NCBI RefSeq assembly: GCF_003626645.1
Contig: NZ_RBAM01000025.1
Coordinates: 1-54,517 of the forward strand
Direction: 5' to 3'
Origin: Streptomyces klenkii
GTDB lineage: Bacteria; Actinomycetota; Actinomycetes; Streptomycetales; Streptomycetaceae
DNA length: 54,517 nt
The first letter of the stretch is position 1. Each line of letters opens with the position of its first letter. The notes under the pieces are model-generated. The model was given only the letters and a program-made list of their open reading frames with translations. It had not been told where the DNA came from and did no database searches. Made by a program: the position numbers and the translations under genes. Positions 34,549 to 42,798 of the stretch are shown here, one piece after another.

Positions 34549-34881
34549 GGGCGACTCCGCTGAGTACAGTCAGCTCACGCGAGTAGCGTGGATCACCGCC
34601 ACCACGTGGCTGAGGCGTTTACCGCCCGCTGCTGCCCGCAATCGTGCGGCCACGCGGACACGGGACCTTTGTGAGGAGCCCCTCGCCCGCCGGGTGGACG
34701 GTGCAGAAGCAGCATCACGCCGTGAGGGTGCCACGGACGGCCATTTCACGAGATTCACAGCCGGGCGCTGAGGTTCTCAGGCTTCACGCTGCTGTGGCCC
34801 CCGTGCGGGGTCCGGCGGCGGTGTGCTGGTGCCTGTCCGCGGCGGAGTTCCCGTCGCCGGCAGACGACCAGGAGGCTGGCG

Positions 34882-35136
34882 ATGGGGCTATCGCTGACCG
34901 GAGCGGAGCCGAGTACGACGGGAGACCTGGGCGGTCCTTCGGACTGGGGCCGACTGACCGCTCAGGCGGGCAAGACGGAGATCCTGCAGAAGGATGCGTT
35001 CCTGCGGGAGGTGTGGGCGGAGCTTGCGGTGGCCGCCGGCACGGAAGGCGCATACCGCTTCGCCGAGCAGGGCGCGCTGCTGTGGGTGCGCCCGGACGCG
35101 TTCGCGGTGGGGCAGGCCCGGGCGGTGCTGGTGTGA
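34882..35136 (+). CDS. Small hypothetical protein, 84 aa
   Basis: ATG with AGGAGG seven bases upstream, a good Streptomyces start. The sequence MGLSLTGAEPSTTGDLGGPS, DWGRLTAQAGKTEILQKDAF, LREVWAELAVAAGTEGAYRF and VRPDAFAVGQARAVLV has balanced composition and a likely helix. No family recognised. It is followed directly by a G/T-rich non-coding tract. The 34549-34881 gap before it holds no convincing gene. Confidence 0.5.
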   Translation: MGLSLTGAEPSTTGDLGGPSDWGRLTAQAGKTEILQKDAFLREVWAELAVAAGTEGAYRFAEQGALLWVRPDAFAVGQARAVLV

Positions 35137-35137
35137 C

Positions 35138-35340
35138 GGGGATTTTAGGTCTTCGTTAGTTGGGGTGTTCTGGCCTGGTGTTTCGTTTTTTGGTTGGGAT
35201 TTCAGGCCGGGTGAGGGCGTGCTGTGAGGGGATGGGGACCGGCTGGCAGCGGGTGTTCGGTTGGTTGTTCGGGTTGTTGGTCTGGGGTTTTGTGGTTGTG
35301 TGGGATTGATCTTGGGTTTGTTATCGGTGGAATGGTGCGC
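35138..35340. other. G/T-rich, C-poor tract between the small gene and tniQ
   Basis: About 200 bases unusually rich in G and T on this strand. GGGATTTTAGG at 35139 and GGGATTTCAGG at 35195 are near-identical words 57 bases apart. It lies just beyond the 3' end of the tns operon, where a Tn7-like transposon end with TnsB-binding repeats would be expected, but I cannot demonstrate an end here. No gene is supported. Confidence 0.35.
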
Positions 35341-35397
35341 TGTAAGGGAGCCGAGCGGAGCGGCCACGGCACGGGAGCTGCTCGGGGCTGGGGCTGG

Positions 35398-36358
35398 TCA
35401 GTGGCGTGATCGTGTGAGGTAGGTGTGGAGTGGGTCGCTGGTGGTGGGGGAGAACCGGGTCAGGCCGGTGCCTGCGGCCGATCTCGGTGAGGGTCTCGCG
35501 CTGGTGGTGTGCCCGGTGTTGGTGGGGGAGTGTGGCCAGGGTGCGGGCGAGGATGACGGCCTCGGGATAGATCACGAGATCCCGGGCCAGCAGCGCGGCT
35601 GAAGCGTTTCCCCCATGGTCCAGGTGCGCGTTGAGCGCCGTGAGTTGGTGGAGCCGGTGGTGCCATCGGTCGGCCAGGTGCTGCTGGTGGTCGTACCAGC
35701 GGGTGGTGATCGCGCGTGCGGTCATCCAGGCGCTCGTGCCGCGGGGGTGTCGGTGCAGGCGCTGGTGGCCATGGTGGGCCGTGATGAGTTCGGGTACCAC
35801 GCCGGTGCGCAGGGGCGTGCCGAGCCGCCAGTCGGGTGCGGTCTGGTGGTGGCGGGGACAGAGGAGCCGGTGCCAGGGCCGGTGGGTCCATGCGGCCCTG
35901 GTCGTGCCCTGGCTGTGGTGTCGTGTGCACAGGGTGCAGGCGGCCACGGGCCGGTCCGGGGCGTCGAAGGGCGTCCAGCGGGCGGTGGCCGCGCCGTTTG
36001 GAAGCGCGCTGTGGTGGGTCAGATGGGGCAGGGCGCAGGTGAGGTGGGCCATTGGGATCCGGCTCAGGACGGCGATGCGGCCCGTCGCGGCGGGGGAGAG
36101 GGCCAGGCCGGCCGCAGGTGTGGTGCCCTGTCCGTTCAGGGCGATGCCGGCCCCTTCGCAGAGCTGGGGCAGTGTCAGCCGGTAGGCGGCGGCCAGGCGC
36201 TGGAGGTAGGAAGCCGTTGCTTCGTAGGGCAGGGGTCGTACCCGGAACACGCCCGCTGCCGGGGGCGGGATCTGCGCCCATGCCCCGGTGGAGGGCATGC
36301 CGCCCTGTTCGCTGCTGGGCGCGGCCGCCAAGCCGGCTGCGAGGAGCGGCCGGTTCAC
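35398..36358 (-). pseudogene. tniQ: TniQ-family protein (short), frameshifted near the 3' end
   Basis: GTG at 36358 sits in a GTGA overlap with where tnsC should end. Protein: VFRVRPLPYEATASYLQRLA, with AYRLTLPQLCEGAG typical of the TniQ N-terminus. The TniQ zinc ribbon is CTLCTRHHSQGT with RPWHRLLCPRHH. Then ALLARDLVIYPEAVILARTL and LTEIGRRHRPDP. The long frame then runs on to 35321. But the expected tail, FSPTTSDPLHTYLTRSRH with stop at 35398-35400, is one base out of frame near 35455-35462 (in a run of Cs). Roughly 320 residues if repaired. TniQ links TnsC to the target; a short TniQ with no other domain is the CAST or Tn5053-like form. I call it probably functional before the shift or a sequencing error. 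Confidence 0.75.
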
Positions 36359-37469
36359 CGAGAGCTGGACCTGGCCGGTATCCGGGCCGGTAGTGCTGTT
36401 CGGCGAGGTAGTCGAGGCGGATGGCCTCGAGGGTGGTTTTGGTGATGCGTTCGGTGCCGTCGGCCAGGGCGGCCAGGGCTGCCTGTTTGATCAGCCGGGA
36501 CAGGGACCCGATCCGGCCGGCGGTGCGGGCGTGCAGGTACGGCGCCAGACGTACCAGGCTCCCGGGGCGGTGCTGGCGGAGGTCGAGGGCGTTTTCCATC
36601 GCCCGTACCAGGTCCTTGAACGGTTCGTGTTCACCGTCGCGGGCGGGGAAGGGGTCGCAGTCGACAAGGCCGGCGCGGGCGGCGAGCTGGGCCCCGCGCA
36701 CCCCCGTGAACAACGGGGTGGCAGCTACGTCGATGCCCGCGTACACGAATGTCGCCCCGATCCGCTCGGTGAGGTCTTTGATCAGGTCGGCGCTCTGGGC
36801 GCCGGTGGTGGTGCGGGGGTTGAGCCGGTGGATCTCGTCGATCAGCACCAGGCGCACGCCCGCCTGCGTGTAGGTGTGGCAGACGCTGTTGACGACCTGG
36901 GCCTGGGACATGCGGGCGGTGGTGGGGATGCCGAGGTAGCGGGCGAATTCCAGGGCGAGGGTCTTGGCGCTGGCGGCGGGCGGGACCAGCACATAGGCGA
37001 CCGGGATCTGTCCGGCCGCGGCCACCTCGCCGTGGCGGCAGGTGTGTGCCAGGTGGCAGACACGCCCGACCTGGAGCAGAGCCGTGGTCTTCCCGGCCCC
37101 GGCCGGACCGGTGACGATCAGGGACGGACGTGCGGTGACCTGCTGGTGGCGGCCCAGGATCATCAGGGTGCGTACCTGCTGGGCGAGGGCGTCGATGGCC
37201 GGGGTGCGTACGGTGACGAACCGCGAGTGGTAGGCCAGGCGTTCGGCCAGGCTGCGCGGGGGTGCGCCGGGCGCGGGAGGCGTGGTGACGGGTGTGGTGG
37301 CGAAGCGGGCGAACCCGTCCCACACCGTCACCGCTCCGGGCTGCGCCTGTCCGTCGCCGCCCGTGCGCCCCGCGGTGTCTTCGGCGCTCACCGCACAGTT
37401 CGCCGGCTGATGCGTGGTGGAACGGCGCCGTCCCTCGAGGCCCTCGCTGTGTCCGGCCGGGCTGCTCAC
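36355..37469 (-). CDS. tnsC: TnsC/TniB-family AAA+ ATPase of the Tn7-like module
   Basis: GTG at 37469 overlaps the tnsB stop by four bases (GTGA). Residues about 105-330 are the AAA+ domain: PSLIVTGPAGAGKTTALLQV (Walker A), VRLVLIDEIHRLNPRTT (Walker B), IGATFVYAGIDV (sensor region), then AALADGTERITKTTLEAIRL. It matches TniB/TnsC, the ATP-dependent regulator that forms a ring or filament on DNA and hands the transposase its target. The frame does not close where the next gene starts; it stays open through to 35460. The expected stop (TGA at 36355-36357 in another frame) implies a shift in the last 20-25 codons, near EQHYRPGYRP. About 370 residues if the expected stop is used. Confidence 0.85.
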
Positions 37470-39733
37470 CACTGTTCGGCCTCCGCTTCGGCATTCCACA
37501 GCCCGTATCCGCCGGCAAGGGCATCAGCCGCCAACGCTGTGTCCGTTTCCTGGGCTGCATCGCTCCCGTCCGTCGTCCCGGTGGCGGCGAGGTCGTCCAG
37601 ACTCTCGCCCCATTCCCCCTCCGGCACCGCCCCCCTCTGCGCGGTACCCAGGGCCTGGGCCGGCCCGGCGACCGTGTTCTGATCTGTGCCGACCGCAGCT
37701 TCGTCTCCTGTGTCCCGGCTGTTTTCCGGATCAGAGGGCCACGGGGGTGTCGGCAGGAGGACGTTCAGGCCTTCGAGCACGGCCGTGCTGCCGGGCGGGG
37801 CGATGGGGCTTTTGCGGCCCCGCCGTTTCGGCGGTGCTCCCGCTGCTGTGCCGCGGGTGCGGCGCAAGAGCTGGTCGAGGGCGTCGGCGAGGTCGGCCTC
37901 GTGCTGCTCCCGTTCGCCCCGCCGGGCGACTTCATGCTGGACGTGGCGCCACATCTGGTCGTTGAAGGGCTGGTGGACGTGGTCGCGGTGGATCCACGGG
38001 ATTTCGTGGAGCTGTCCGTCGCCTAGGCGGACCCAGACCTGCCGGGCGTCGTGCGGGTTGTGGTGGACCTCCCACTTGCCGTCCTTGGCCTCGGTGTCCG
38101 AGCGTCGGCCGCGGTGGGGGCCGAGGATTTCGTGGTCGTAGGTGCGGTAGTCGATACGGATGCCGCGTTCGGTGATGGGCTGCCACCGCACCGGCAGCAG
38201 TTCCAGCCAGTCGGCACCGGTCAGCGGCACGGGCACGTACCCGCACAGGGAGATCAACGCGGCCCACATCTCGTTCGGCGTGAGCGCTGTCTTCGCCAGC
38301 ACCGGGTGACGCAGGCCCTCGTGCGGTCGGTTCTGCCAGCAGACGATCCACTCGTCCAGGAAGTCCTGCAGCTGCGGGATCGTCCACTGCGCCTCCGCCA
38401 GGGTCTGCCGGCCCCGGCGCAGGACGCTGGAGCCGGTGTGGCCGGCGACGTGCTGGCAGAACAGGTCGTTGACCGACCCGAAGGTCCGCTCCACCACCCC
38501 TTTGGCCTGGGGCCGCCGTGGCGGGGCCGGCTGCACGCTCACCCCGAGCGTCTCGCACGCGGCGACGAAGCTCTCGGAGACGTAGACCTTCCCGCGGTCC
38601 ACGACGATCGTCTCCGGCACGATCACCGGCCGGGCCGCCGCCCCTTCCAGCCGCGCATCCAGCGACAGCATCCGCGCATAGGGCACCTGCGCCCGCGACA
38701 GATGCAACGCCGCAGGCCACGTGGGCCTCGCCGGGTGGGGAACGGCCATCTCGGCCAGTAACAGTGCCGCGTCCACGGCCTTCGTGCCGTGCGGCCGCAG
38801 CACCGCCGCCAGGATCGACCGCGTCGCCACGTCCACCGCGATCGAGAGCTCAGGCCGCCCCAGGCCGCCGTCCTCCAGGACGGCCATGATGTCCAGCCGG
38901 GTGGTGTCGATCTGCACCTGCTCCCCGGGCCGCAGTACCACCGGCGTGCCAGGCCCCCGCCGTGGCGCGGTGGCGGTCCGCGCCCCGTACCCCAGCCGGT
39001 CGGCCGGATCCGCCAGCACGCTCACCAGCCGGTAGAACGACGACCGTGACGGCATCTCCACCGTCCCGCGCCCGTGCGTCTCCTCCAGGATCTGCCCGAC
39101 CAGCACCTGCAGTCCCTTCACCGTCCCCTTCGACCGGCCCCGCTGCCGACGCAGCGCCTCCAGCACCGCGGCCACGACCCGCTCGTCGGCATAACCCGTC
39201 GGACAACGACGACGCGTCGGTACCGTGCGCTTGTCTACCAGGCCCCACAGGCCCTGCTTGCGGTACGCCAGCCGCATCTTCTGCACCGTCAGACGCGTCA
39301 CCCGCGTGAAGCCGAGCGCCGTCATCTCCTTCGCCTTGGCCGCCTCCCGCTGCGCCAGCGTCCACCGCCCCGGGTCGTACTCCTCCCGCATCACCCGCCC
39401 CGCACGGCCGCCCTCAGGATCCGGCCACCCGGTCTCCACCTCACGGATGTGCGCCACCCACGCAAGCGCCCGCTGCTGCGCCGCCACCGGCACTGTCTCG
39501 AACAGCCCCCACTGCGGCACCGCATCCGCCGCCCGCGCACCCACCACCTCAAAGCCGGGATCGGCGAACAACCGGTTCAACAGCAACGACGTGTTTGTGC
39601 CGCCCTCGTCCAGCAAGGACACCTGCTGTCCCTGCAACGCGGCAATCTGAAACGTCTGCCCTTGGTAGACGACGTGCGCCCCGACCTCCACCACCGGACG
39701 CCGGCCCCTCTTACTGCCGCCCACCGCGCTCAC
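37466..39733 (-). CDS. tnsB: TnsB/TniA-family DDE transposase, 755 aa
   Basis: GTG at 39733 overlaps the tnsA stop (GTGA). Residues 110-250 are the N-terminal DNA-binding helices (AKEMTALGFTRVTRLTVQKM, RRQRGRSKGTVKGLQVLVGQ). The integrase-core DDE fold carries the first Asp in GEQVQIDTTRLDIMAVLEDG, the second in VPETIVVDRGKVYVSESFVA and the Glu in RPQAKGVVERTFGSVNDLFC. A beta-barrel (Mu-transp C) domain follows (EDTEAKDGKWEVHHNPHDAR). The C-terminal 150 residues are acidic, as in TnsB tails that contact TnsC. The ORF is uninterrupted, the only intact core tns gene here. Confidence 0.92.
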   Translation of the reverse strand: MSAVGGSKRGRRPVVEVGAHVVYQGQTFQIAALQGQQVSLLDEGGTNTSLLLNRLFADPGFEVVGARAADAVPQWGLFETVPVAAQQRALAWVAHIREVETGWPDPEGGRAGRVMREEYDPGRWTLAQREAAKAKEMTALGFTRVTRLTVQKMRLAYRKQGLWGLVDKRTVPTRRRCPTGYADERVVAAVLEALRRQRGRSKGTVKGLQVLVGQILEETHGRGTVEMPSRSSFYRLVSVLADPADRLGYGARTATAPRRGPGTPVVLRPGEQVQIDTTRLDIMAVLEDGGLGRPELSIAVDVATRSILAAVLRPHGTKAVDAALLLAEMAVPHPARPTWPAALHLSRAQVPYARMLSLDARLEGAAARPVIVPETIVVDRGKVYVSESFVAACETLGVSVQPAPPRRPQAKGVVERTFGSVNDLFCQHVAGHTGSSVLRRGRQTLAEAQWTIPQLQDFLDEWIVCWQNRPHEGLRHPVLAKTALTPNEMWAALISLCGYVPVPLTGADWLELLPVRWQPITERGIRIDYRTYDHEILGPHRGRRSDTEAKDGKWEVHHNPHDARQVWVRLGDGQLHEIPWIHRDHVHQPFNDQMWRHVQHEVARRGEREQHEADLADALDQLLRRTRGTAAGAPPKRRGRKSPIAPPGSTAVLEGLNVLLPTPPWPSDPENSRDTGDEAAVGTDQNTVAGPAQALGTAQRGAVPEGEWGESLDDLAATGTTDGSDAAQETDTALAADALAGGYGLWNAEAEAEQW

Positions 39734-40553
39734 TCCCCGCCCAGCATGCCGGTTCCCGCTCCCGATCCGCGCCCCGGGCCGCCCTCGCCAGGCACCCAGA
39801 CCGGCGACCGGCCGTGCAGCGGCTCATCGAGTCCCGCCGCCAACCGCCCCGACCACAACGCGTGGTAGACGACGGGAAAGACCTGCAGCGGATCACCCAC
39901 CGCCGCCACCCCGTCGAACAGCGGCTGGGGCACGGTGAACGCCTCCACCAGCGCAGCCTGCAGCCCGGACGCCCCCCGGTACCGGGGATGGCGGTAGCCC
40001 GCCAGCCACCGCAGATTCGCCACCACCACCGCAGGCGGCGGCTCCAGCCGCCGGTACGCCCACCCCACCCGCGCACACGCCGCTTCCAGCACCGCCCCCG
40101 CCCGCTGCGCCCTGGCCCCGCCCGCAACCGGGCTGGAGGGCAATCCGCGAACAGCCCGGTGCCGTCCGCGTACCGGGCGAAGAGCTGCGGCACCCACGAG
40201 CGGACCCGGCCGCCGGGCCCGTCCCGCCACACGAACCGAACAGGCCGCCCCGCCAGGCCCGTCACCGCCGGTTCCCGGTCCAGCAGCATCAGCTGCGTGC
40301 GCATCGCGGCCGACCCATGCACCACATGCCGCCCGGTACTCGCCGACCACCACCAGCCCGGACCCCACCGACGCCCCGGCACCACCGGGAACGCCGACAC
40401 CGGCACCAGTTCCTCGAACCGCACCGATGCCACCGCCTGCTCCCACGACAGCTGCGTCACCTGTCCGGCAGGACTACTGAAAGAGACCTCCACATCCGAA
40501 CCACCCCTCCCCAGCAGCACACCGGGCACCACACGTAACTCCGCGTCCTCCAT
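39730..40553 (-). pseudogene. tnsA: TnsA-like endonuclease homologue, frameshifted and lacking catalytic acids
   Basis: Starts ATG at 40553. VRFEELVPVSAFPVVPGRRW, WWWSASTGRHVVHGSAAMRT, QLMLLDREPAVTGLAGRPVR, RSWVPQLFARYADGTGLFAD match the Streptomyces TnsA-like domain. The family normally reads GYESWLERDHAMLLDFDP and SHAPDYFARRADG; here the two Glu are Gly and Met and the Asp is Gln. Near 40120-40142 a one-base shift is needed to continue RAQRAGAVLEAACARVGWAY, VANLRWLAGYRHPRYRG and DGVAAVGDPLQVFPVVYHAL to the stop at 39730-39732. TnsA makes 5' cuts so that transposition is cut-and-paste; without it, Tn5053-type co-integrates form. The missing acids would leave TnsB alone to act. Confidence 0.75.
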
Positions 40554-40801
40554 GCCGGACAGCCAAAGGCGTAGCGGCCATGCACAACCCGCGAACACAG
40601 CCCGTCCCGCTCAAAAAGATGATTCTCAGCAGAAGCGCGAACCGCGCGACACCGCTTCCCGTACGATCCGTACCGGCCCGTGCCGGGCGTGTTTCCCGTG
40701 TTCTGGCCCCACGCCACCACGCGATGCCCGCTGCCCCACGACGGCGAGGCCTGCACGCACCGCGCCCCGCGCCCTCCACCAGCAACACCCGCCCTGTCCG
40801 G
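40554..40801. other. Intergenic region between tniQ2 and tnsA
   Basis: Holds no gene I can support. It includes an A/T-rich patch (AAAAAGATGATTCTCAGCAG on the plus strand, 40615 onward) just upstream of tnsA, which is a plausible promoter area for the tns operon. Confidence 0.35.
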
Positions 40802-42202
40802 CTACCGGTCTTCCCCGTCCCTGTACGACCCGAGGACCTCCGCTGCCTCATCCACGGACATCCGGGCCCACCGGGCCACCTCCTCCATCCCCACCCCGGC
40901 ACTCACAGCCGCCACCATGACCCGCAGCAGCGCCTGGTCGAGCAGTTCAAGACCCCGGCCAAGGCCCTGCAGCAGGTACTGCGCCGCATCCGCGGTGGTA
41001 CCGCTCTGCGCGCCACGCAACTGCAGCAACTGCTCCTCCGCGTCACCCAGCAGGTTTTCGATCAGGAAGCGCTGTTCCGCCGGCACCCTGGCGCGCCAGT
41101 TCGTGCCGGAACCGGGCGTCTTCCTCTCCCTGGACACAGAACGCAGCCCGGCGGCCATGGCCGATGGCTGGTGTTCCTGGCGCACCCACCACAGGTTCTC
41201 GTCGAACCGCGCGAACGGCCCGAGCCGCCCTCCGGGACGGCGGCGGAGCCGGATGACGGCCCCCATCCACGCAAGCAGCGGGCCCCCGTGGTCGACCGCG
41301 ACCAGCGGCCCCAGCCATGGACGCCCCACCCGCTCCCCGAGCCGGCGGCAGAACTCCCCGTCCGCAGGCAGCGGCCGCGGACGCTCCCCGCCGCTGTCGG
41401 CCCACACCCGCTGCGCCATGCCCGGGTCCAGCAGAGCATCCGCGACCGCCACCACCTCAGGGAAGATCACCGCATCCCGTCCCACCACCCGCCACCACTC
41501 CAGATCACTCCCCGCGTTGCCGCCCGCGACCCGGTGCAGGCGGCGCGGCCAGATCTCCTCCCGCTCCCACCCGTACGCCCCCTCCCACCACCGAGCCACC
41601 ACCGCATACGCCAGACCGAACACCTCACCCACATCCACTCCCGCCCGCACCGCACGCCGCGCCACCCCGGACCACCGCCGCCGGGCCGCCACCACCTCCG
41701 GGACCCCGCGCAGGTCCAAGTGCTCCAACATCTGATCGACGTCCGCATCCAGAGCCCACCGCCCGTGCCGGACACACACCCGCTCCCACCGCTGCGCGTA
41801 CCGCACCACCCGCACCGCGGCCCCAGTACGCCGCACCGCACACAAACGGCACCCGAAGGCCGCCGGTCCCACCACCGCGCCCCCGACCCGCCACCCCCCC
41901 GCAACGCCGGCCTCCACCGCCGTAAAACTCGAGTCCTCCCGCCCCCAGGACGGCAGCGCCCGCGCCAGCGTCTCTTCCCCGGCCCCGGACAATTCCACCA
42001 GCGCGCGCCGGCCCGCCGCATCCAGCAGCACCTCCGCATCCGCCCGAAGCCCTCCGCCGTCGTGCCGAGGGCGGTGACCACGCCACCGCCAGCAGGACAA
42101 CAGAGCCTGCTCCTCCAGTCCGTAGCGAGCGGCAATCCGGCAAAGAAACGACAACGTCGTCTCCCCGCTGACAGGAGACAGACGGAACACCCCGGGAACC
42201 AT
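40802..42202 (-). CDS. Second TniQ-family protein, 466 aa, adjacent to initiator tRNA
   Basis: ATG at 42202 (GGAGGG upstream). TniQ N-terminal: MVPGVFRLSPVSGETTLSFL, CRIAARYGLEEQALLSCWRW. The zinc ribbon is CRLCAVRRTGAAV with RYAQRWERVCVRHGRWALDA. Then VFGLAYAVVARWWEGAYGWE and DAVIFPEVVAVADALLDPGM resemble the TniQ middle. The 190-residue C-terminal part (PWLGPLVAVDHGGPLLAWMG, VRQEHQPSAMAAGLRSVSRE) has no match I know. That extra length is what TnsD-type TniQ proteins have, in which it recognises a fixed chromosomal attachment site. The gene is intact and the tRNA gene begins 131 bases upstream on the other strand. Confidence 0.75.
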   Translation of the reverse strand: MVPGVFRLSPVSGETTLSFLCRIAARYGLEEQALLSCWRWRGHRPRHDGGGLRADAEVLLDAAGRRALVELSGAGEETLARALPSWGREDSSFTAVEAGVAGGWRVGGAVVGPAAFGCRLCAVRRTGAAVRVVRYAQRWERVCVRHGRWALDADVDQMLEHLDLRGVPEVVAARRRWSGVARRAVRAGVDVGEVFGLAYAVVARWWEGAYGWEREEIWPRRLHRVAGGNAGSDLEWWRVVGRDAVIFPEVVAVADALLDPGMAQRVWADSGGERPRPLPADGEFCRRLGERVGRPWLGPLVAVDHGGPLLAWMGAVIRLRRRPGGRLGPFARFDENLWWVRQEHQPSAMAAGLRSVSRERKTPGSGTNWRARVPAEQRFLIENLLGDAEEQLLQLRGAQSGTTADAAQYLLQGLGRGLELLDQALLRVMVAAVSAGVGMEEVARWARMSVDEAAEVLGSYRDGEDR

Positions 42203-42332
42203 CCCTCCAGCCTCCCGGAAAACACAGCGCCCCAGCGCCGAACTTCCCCTTCTTGGATGGGTCTGGAAGACCGGTGCTGGCGGAAAGTGGTCTCCGGTAC
42301 CTGTGAGGATCGCGTACGGTGAGTTCTACCGA

Positions 42333-42406
42333 CGCGGGGTGGAGCAGCTCGGTAGCTCGCTGGGCTCATAACCCAGAGGCCGCAGGTTCAAATCCTGTCC
42401 CCGCTA
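42333..42406 (+). tRNA. Initiator tRNA-Met (CAT anticodon)
   Basis: Cloverleaf: acceptor 5' CGCGGGG and 3' CCCCGCTA; D arm GAGCAGCTCGGTAGCTC; anticodon arm CTGGGCTCATAACCCAG with CAT; T arm CAGGTTCAAATCCTG. Initiator features are present: unpaired C1 against A72, and three G-C pairs (GGG/CCC) at the anticodon stem base. CCA is not encoded. A terminator follows. Its location beside the second tniQ gene fits tRNA genes being frequent attachment sites of mobile elements. Confidence 0.95.
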
Positions 42407-42416
42407 CTGCTGAAGA

Positions 42417-42444
42417 GGGCCCGGACCCGATGGGATCCGGGCCC
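42417..42444 (+). terminator. Terminator of the initiator tRNA gene
   Basis: GGGCCCGGA (42417-42425) pairs with TCCGGGCCC (42436-42444) around CCCGATGGGA; 11 bases past the mature tRNA end. The region 42445-42798 after it contains no gene I can support. Confidence 0.85.
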
Positions 42445-42798
42445 TCCCGCATTCCTGGCCGCCCCTGCCAGGGCCGCGCCACTGGCCCGGCGCTCGGAGC
42501 CTGGGCAGTCTGCGCCAAGAGGCCGGGGTGGAGACAGATCTGGCTGATTCGAAGGCACTGCTGCGCCCCGGAGTCTGTGTTTCGAAGGCAATTTGATGAT
42601 CTTGGCGTTTGTTTCGCTGGTGGCGGGGGCAGAGGGAGAGCGGGGGCGTCGGCGCGGTCGACCAGGTATCGGGCTGGGCCCGCGTCACTCACAGGGCCGC
42701 GGGCACCTATCGGTCCCCGGCAACTGCCCGAGTGGCTGGATCCATACGGACCCAGCCTCTGCTGTCTTTCTGCCGAGGTCATGTCCGCCGACTCGGCC

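Noticed and set aside
35460..37499. A single 679-residue protein from the open frame running through tnsC and tniQ
   Set aside because: The second half of that frame is Arg/Pro/His-rich and overlaps the well-supported tniQ frame; only the first about 370 codons look like TniB/TnsC. The open end is best explained by a frameshift.
18600..42406. A CRISPR-associated transposon (CAST) made of the arrays plus the tns genes
   Set aside because: No cas gene (cas5-8, cas12k or similar) lies between or near them, the arrays are 9-16 kb away, and two unrelated regions intervene. Without evidence of shared ends this stays an open hypothesis and is not claimed.
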